A stretch of DNA of 64,000 nt from Vibrio metoecus (lineage in GTDB: Bacteria; Pseudomonadota; Gammaproteobacteria; Enterobacterales; Vibrionaceae): positions 1,488,001 through 1,552,000 of the forward strand of contig NZ_CP035686.1 of assembly GCF_009665255.1 (NCBI RefSeq). The letters are read 5' to 3'. Below the pieces are notes generated by a model. The model had not been told where the DNA came from, searched no databases, and saw only the letters and a program-made list of their open reading frames with translations. The first letter of the stretch is position 1. The number at the start of each line of letters is the position of its first letter. Positions 59,746 to 64,000 of this stretch are shown here, one piece after another. Both the position numbers and the translations under genes were made by a program.

Positions 59746-60954
59746 ATGAATTGTGTGTTGACCGAAGCGCGTTTAGTAACCATGCAACCGGGCGTGCAAG
59801 GTTATCAGGTAACCGAGCCGCAAACCCTCATCATTGAGCAGGGGCGCATTCAGCACATAGGCCAACATATTGACCTTCCCAGCGATGCGCATTCTATCTC
59901 GTGTGCCGGCAAATTAGTCACACCGGGATTGATTGATTGCCACACCCACTTGGTTTATGCCGGCAGCCGCGCCAACGAATTCGAGCTGCGTTTACAAGGT
60001 GTGCCCTACCAAGCCATCGCCGCCCAAGGTGGCGGCATTCTTTCTACCGTGAATGCCACTCGTAAGGCCAGTGAAGAAGCGTTGATCGAGCTGGCGCTAC
60101 CGCGTTTGGATGGCCTGCTGCGTAGCGGTGTCACTTCCGTTGAAGTGAAATCTGGCTACGGTTTAACGCTCAAGGATGAGCTGAAAATGCTGCGCGCCGC
60201 CAAAGCGCTTGAGCAGCATCGCCGCGTCAAAATCACCACCACATTACTTGCCGCGCACGCACTACCTCCTGAATTTCAAGGCCGTAGTGATGACTATATC
60301 GCGCATATTTGCCAAGAGATCATTCCTCGGGTTGCCGAAGAGCAACTGGCCACCAGCGTGGATGTGTTTTGTGAGTCGATTGGCTTTAGCGTGGCGCAAA
60401 CTGAACGCGTGTTTCATGCTGCGCAAGCGCATGGCTTGCAAATCAAAGGTCATACCGAGCAGCTTTCCAACTTAGGCGGCAGCGCACTCACCGCTCGCAT
60501 GGGTGGGCTCTCCGTTGACCATATCGAATACCTTGATGAAGCGGGCGTGAAAGCATTGGCGCAATCGAGCACGGTTGCCACCTTACTTCCCGGTGCATTC
60601 TACTTTTTGCGCGAAACCCAAAAGCCGCCGATTGAATGGCTGCGCCAATATCGCGTACCCATGGCCATCTCTACCGATTTAAACCCCGGCACCTCACCAT
60701 TTGCCGATTTGTCCCTGATGATGAATATGGGCTGTACCTTGTTTGGCCTAACGCCAGAAGAGACGCTACGCGGTGTCACTTGCCATGCAGCGCAAGCTTT
60801 GGGTTACGCCGCAAACCGTGGACAAATCGTAGAAGGCTACGATGCTGATTTGGCGATTTGGAATATCGAACACCCTGCCGAGCTGAGCTATCAAGTCGGC
60901 GTTTCTCGCCTGCATGCTCGCATGGTGAATGGAGAGCTAAGCTATGAATCCTAA
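59746..60954 (+). CDS. hutI: Imidazolonepropionase HutI
   Basis: 402 residues, amidohydrolase fold: [10 protein letters not shown] (Zn histidines), [22 protein letters not shown] and the late [10 protein letters not shown] (metal Asp). Third step of histidine degradation: opens imidazolonepropionate to formiminoglutamate. Overlaps hutG by 11 nt. Confidence 0.98.
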   Translation: MNCVLTEARLVTMQPGVQGYQVTEPQTLIIEQGRIQHIGQHIDLPSDAHSISCAGKLVTPGLIDCHTHLVYAGSRANEFELRLQGVPYQAIAAQGGGILSTVNATRKASEEALIELALPRLDGLLRSGVTSVEVKSGYGLTLKDELKMLRAAKALEQHRRVKITTTLLAAHALPPEFQGRSDDYIAHICQEIIPRVAEEQLATSVDVFCESIGFSVAQTERVFHAAQAHGLQIKGHTEQLSNLGGSALTARMGGLSVDHIEYLDEAGVKALAQSSTVATLLPGAFYFLRETQKPPIEWLRQYRVPMAISTDLNPGTSPFADLSLMMNMGCTLFGLTPEETLRGVTCHAAQALGYAANRGQIVEGYDADLAIWNIEHPAELSYQVGVSRLHARMVNGELSYES

Positions 60955-61966
60955 TTTCACCACAGAGCACACTTGGCAAGGCCGCCATGATCCCGAAGAT
61001 GGCCAAGCTGGGCGTCGTGTGCACTATATCGCTTGTCCAATTCAAGTGGACGAGCTAGCCAATCAGCCTCAAGGGGTAGCGCTGATCGGTTTTGAGTGTG
61101 ATGCGGGCGTTGAACGCAACAAAGGTCGCACCGGAGCCAAACACGCGCCCAACCTTATTAAGCAAGCACTGGCCAATCTCGCGTGGCACCATCCAACCCC
61201 CATTTACGATTTGGGCAACATTCGTTGTGAAGGTGATGCATTAGAGCAAGCTCAGCAAGAATGCGCGCAAGTGATTCAACAGGCTTTGCCTCACGCGCGG
61301 GCCATCGTGCTCGGCGGCGGACACGAGATTGCTTGGGCAACCTTTCAGGGTTTAGCACAGCATTTTCTAGCAACAGGCGTACAGCGACCGCGGATCGGCA
61401 TCATCAATTTTGATGCGCATTTTGACTTACGCGCGTTTGAATCTGGGGTTGAAACAGCGTTCGTTCCAGTACGCCCAAGCTCAGGCACACCGTTTAATCA
61501 AATCCACCATTTTTGCCAGCAGCAAGGTTGGGATTTTCATTACGCCTGCTTGGGAGTGAGCCGCGCCAGCAACACGCCCGCACTGTTTGAACGCGCAGAT
61601 AAGCTAGGGGTTTGGTATGTTGAAGATAAAGCGTTTTCGCCTTTGTCACTCAAGGATCACCTGACTCGATTACAACACTTTATTGATGATTGTGATTACC
61701 TCTATCTCACCATTGATCTGGACGTGTTTCCGGCGGCCAGTGCGCCCGGTGTGAGTGCGCCTGCCGCGCGCGGTGTGAGCATAGAAGCGCTTGCCCCCTA
61801 TTTCGACCAAATTCTTCATTACAAAAACAAACTGATGATTGCCGATATCGCCGAATACAACCCGAGTTTCGATATCGATCAACATACGGCGCGCTTAGCT
61901 GCTCGTTTGTGTTGGGACATTGCTAACGCCATGGCCGAACAAGTGCAATCCATCCGTCACCCGTGA
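60944..61966 (+). CDS. hutG: Formimidoylglutamase HutG
   Basis: 340 residues, ureohydrolase/arginase superfamily with [18 protein letters not shown], and [17 protein letters not shown] (Mn ligands). It splits formiminoglutamate to glutamate and formamide, the fourth step. Translation coupled to hutI by overlap. Confidence 0.97.
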   Translation: MNPNFTTEHTWQGRHDPEDGQAGRRVHYIACPIQVDELANQPQGVALIGFECDAGVERNKGRTGAKHAPNLIKQALANLAWHHPTPIYDLGNIRCEGDALEQAQQECAQVIQQALPHARAIVLGGGHEIAWATFQGLAQHFLATGVQRPRIGIINFDAHFDLRAFESGVETAFVPVRPSSGTPFNQIHHFCQQQGWDFHYACLGVSRASNTPALFERADKLGVWYVEDKAFSPLSLKDHLTRLQHFIDDCDYLYLTIDLDVFPAASAPGVSAPAARGVSIEALAPYFDQILHYKNKLMIADIAEYNPSFDIDQHTARLAARLCWDIANAMAEQVQSIRHP

Positions 61967-61984
61967 ATCAAAAGGAGTCTCAAC

Positions 61985-63682
61985 ATGACACAGTCATCTA
62001 CACAAGGAACAAGACTGGACACTCAGCGCACCATTCGCGCCCCTCGTGGCACACAGCTGCGCGCCAAATCTTGGCTCACTGAAGCCCCACTTCGCATGCT
62101 GATGAATAACCTCGACCCCGATGTGGCTGAACATCCTCATGCACTGGTGGTGTATGGTGGTATTGGCCGCGCGGCCCGTAACTGGGAGTGCTTTGACAAA
62201 ATCGTCGAAGTGCTGGAGCGCCTCGAAGATGACCAGACTTTATTGGTGCAATCGGGCAAACCGGTTGGGGTTTTCCCAACCCACAAAAATGCGCCACGTG
62301 TGTTGATTGCCAACTCCAACATAGTACCTCACTGGGCAAACTGGGAACATTTCAACGAGCTCGATAAACAAGGCTTGATGATGTACGGCCAGATGACGGC
62401 AGGTTCTTGGATTTACATTGGCTCGCAAGGCATAGTGCAAGGTACTTACGAGACGTTTGTCGCGGTTGCGAAAAAGCATTTCAACGGCGATGCCAAAGGC
62501 CGTTGGGTTTTAACTGGCGGCTTGGGCGGCATGGGCGGCGCGCAACCTTTGGCGGCGACGATGGCAGGATTCTCGATGATTGCGGTGGAATGTGATGAAT
62601 CGCGCATCGACTATCGTCTGCGCACCGGTTATGTCGACAAAAAAGCCAACACGCTTGATGAAGCGCTGGCGATGATCGCCGATACCGATCGCCCAATTTC
62701 TGTCGGCTTACTGGGTAATGCCGCTGACGTCTTCCCCGAATTAGTCAAACGCAACATCACGCCTGATGTGGTGACGGATCAAACCTCGGCACACGATCCA
62801 CTCAATGGCTATTTACCACTCGGCTGGAGCATGGAAAAAGCCGCGCAGATGCGTCAACAAAATGAAGCTGAAGTCGTCAAAGCTGCCAAAGCTTCGATGG
62901 CGATCCAAGTGCGCGCCATGCTTGATTTGCAAACTCGCGGCGCTGCGACACTGGACTATGGCAATAACATTCGCCAAATGGCGCTGGAAGAAGGTGTTAC
63001 CAATGCGTTCGACTTCCCCGGTTTTGTGCCGGCCTATATTCGTCCCCTATTCTGTGAAGGGATAGGTCCCTTCCGTTGGGCGGCACTCTCTGGCGATCCG
63101 GAAGACATTTACAAAACCGATCAAAAAGTCAAAGAGCTGATCCCTGACAACCCACATCTGCATAACTGGCTGGATATGGCGCGTGAGCGAATCCACTTCC
63201 AAGGTTTACCTGCCCGTATTTGCTGGGTCGGTTTAAAAGATCGCGCTCGCTTAGGCTTAGCCTTTAACGAAATGGTGAAAAATGGCGAGCTCAAAGCGCC
63301 AATCGTGATTGGTCGTGATCACCTCGATTCAGGCTCAGTCGCCAGCCCGAACCGCGAAACGGAAGGCATGCTCGATGGTTCAGATGCGGTCTCTGATTGG
63401 CCCCTACTCAATGCGCTACTCAACACCGCAGGTGGTGCTACTTGGGTTTCGCTGCACCACGGTGGCGGCGTCGGTATGGGGTTCTCACAACATTCCGGCA
63501 TGGTGATTTGCTGTGATGGCAGTGATGATGCCGCCGAACGTATTGCACGCGTACTGCACAATGACCCAGCGACCGGCGTAATGCGCCATGCCGATGCGGG
63601 CTATGAGATTGCCAAACGCTGCGCGCAGCAGCAAAAACTCGATTTACCAATGCTCAACGCTGAGCTGGCCAAACTCAAGTGA
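61985..63682 (+). CDS. hutU: Urocanate hydratase HutU
   Basis: 565 residues. NAD-binding loop [13 protein letters not shown] (about 178-190), [13 protein letters not shown], and [33 protein letters not shown] near the C-terminus. NAD acts as an electrophile in conversion of urocanate to imidazolonepropionate, step two. AAGGAG before the ATG. Confidence 0.98.
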   Translation: MTQSSTQGTRLDTQRTIRAPRGTQLRAKSWLTEAPLRMLMNNLDPDVAEHPHALVVYGGIGRAARNWECFDKIVEVLERLEDDQTLLVQSGKPVGVFPTHKNAPRVLIANSNIVPHWANWEHFNELDKQGLMMYGQMTAGSWIYIGSQGIVQGTYETFVAVAKKHFNGDAKGRWVLTGGLGGMGGAQPLAATMAGFSMIAVECDESRIDYRLRTGYVDKKANTLDEALAMIADTDRPISVGLLGNAADVFPELVKRNITPDVVTDQTSAHDPLNGYLPLGWSMEKAAQMRQQNEAEVVKAAKASMAIQVRAMLDLQTRGAATLDYGNNIRQMALEEGVTNAFDFPGFVPAYIRPLFCEGIGPFRWAALSGDPEDIYKTDQKVKELIPDNPHLHNWLDMARERIHFQGLPARICWVGLKDRARLGLAFNEMVKNGELKAPIVIGRDHLDSGSVASPNRETEGMLDGSDAVSDWPLLNALLNTAGGATWVSLHHGGGVGMGFSQHSGMVICCDGSDDAAERIARVLHNDPATGVMRHADAGYEIAKRCAQQQKLDLPMLNAELAKLK

Positions 63683-63693
63683 GGAAAGAAACC

Positions 63694-64000
63694 ATGTTGC
63701 ACCTGATGATCAAACCCGGCCAACTCAGCTTAAAACAGTTGCGTCAAGTGAGCCGCTCACCCGTGGTGTTATCCCTCGATCCAGAAGCGATTCCGGCGAT
63801 TGCCGAAAGCGCCCAAGTCGTCGAACAAGTGATCAGCGAAGGACGTACCGTTTACGGCATCAATACCGGATTTGGCTTGCTCGCCAACACCAAAATTGCC
63901 CCGCAAGATTTGGAAACGCTGCAAAAGAGCATCGTGCTTTCTCATGCTGCGGGCATCGGCGAGCTGATGTCGGATGAAACCGTTCGTTTGATGATGTTAC
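63694..64000 (+). CDS. hutH: Histidine ammonia-lyase HutH, 5' part only
   Basis: ATG 63694 with GAGGAAAG before it; 102 codons are present before the window ends. [15 protein letters not shown] and [15 protein letters not shown] are HutH/PAL landmarks (catalytic tyrosine near 53). The MIO-forming Ala-Ser-Gly lies beyond the edge (around residue 143 in the family). It begins histidine degradation by making urocanate, which induces hut through HutC. Follows hutU by 11 bp in the operon. Confidence 0.95.
   Translation, partial: MLHLMIKPGQLSLKQLRQVSRSPVVLSLDPEAIPAIAESAQVVEQVISEGRTVYGINTGFGLLANTKIAPQDLETLQKSIVLSHAAGIGELMSDETVRLMML

Overview
The window looks like chromosome I backbone of a Vibrio very close to V. 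cholerae. Evidence: gyrA-ubiG-nrdAB-yfaE, the small alarmone synthetase relV, a hemerythrin-GGDEF protein matching V. cholerae Bhr-DGC, varA (uvrY/gacA type) beside uvrC, and the hutC-hutIGUH cluster, all in the order I recall from V. cholerae. One block does not fit V. cholerae: a complete formate-dependent (Nrf) nitrite reductase cluster. V. cholerae is known to stop nitrate reduction at nitrite, so I infer a close relative (for example the V. mimicus/V. metoecus group) or an unusual lineage.

Layout. 1-2,000: the end of trhO (tRNA uridine hydroxylase, minus strand, cut by the window edge), then a cold-shock protein followed by two AT-rich small-protein genes. 2,200-10,000: the nrf cluster. 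nrfB-C-D-E, a DsbE-type thioredoxin and nrfF form one tight minus-strand operon; nrfA is divergent, and nrfG is separate. The shared control region has FNR-like and NarL/NarP-like sites. 10,100-18,700: gyrA, ubiG, and the class Ia ribonucleotide reductase operon nrdA-nrdB-yfaE behind NrdR and DnaA boxes. 18,800-24,900: a CinA-like protein, a DUF3943 exported protein, a GcvR-like ACT protein, a Cache-type chemoreceptor, a DUF2750 protein and a MazG/HisE-like pyrophosphohydrolase. 25,200-31,300: vitamin B12 uptake and salvage (btuCD; cobT-cobS-cobU-cobC), with astE between them. 31,500-40,700: msrB, cystine carrier tcyP, sbcB, yohJK-cdd, an AEC-family carrier, purT and tpm. 41,000-46,200: relV, ihfA and pheST. 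46,400-52,000: a GNAT protein, the oxygen-responsive diguanylate cyclase, a tRNA operon (Cys-Gly-Leu-Gly), pgsA, and varA-uvrC. 52,300-58,800: polB, an EIIC-EAL fusion phosphodiesterase, a nucleotidyltransferase, efpL and yciU. 58,900-64,000: hutC then hutI-G-U-H, with hutH cut by the window end.

Together these are mainly housekeeping genes (DNA topology, dNTP supply, tRNA charging, cofactor salvage) plus signalling (c-di-GMP made and degraded by two nearby genes, (p)ppGpp by RelV, VarA of the CsrA-regulating two-component pathway) and optional catabolism and respiration (histidine use, nitrite ammonification). I saw no insertion sequence, prophage, CRISPR array, integron or rRNA gene. Mobile DNA is not evident even around nrf.

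The most interesting signals are: the nrf block and its control region; RelV's export-signal-like N-terminus; the EIIC-EAL fusion; a candidate small RNA downstream of btuD; a 28-residue basic ORF; the two small proteins after the cold-shock gene; and a pheST leader with two mutually exclusive pairings. None of these amounts to a clearly new biological system on sequence reading alone.
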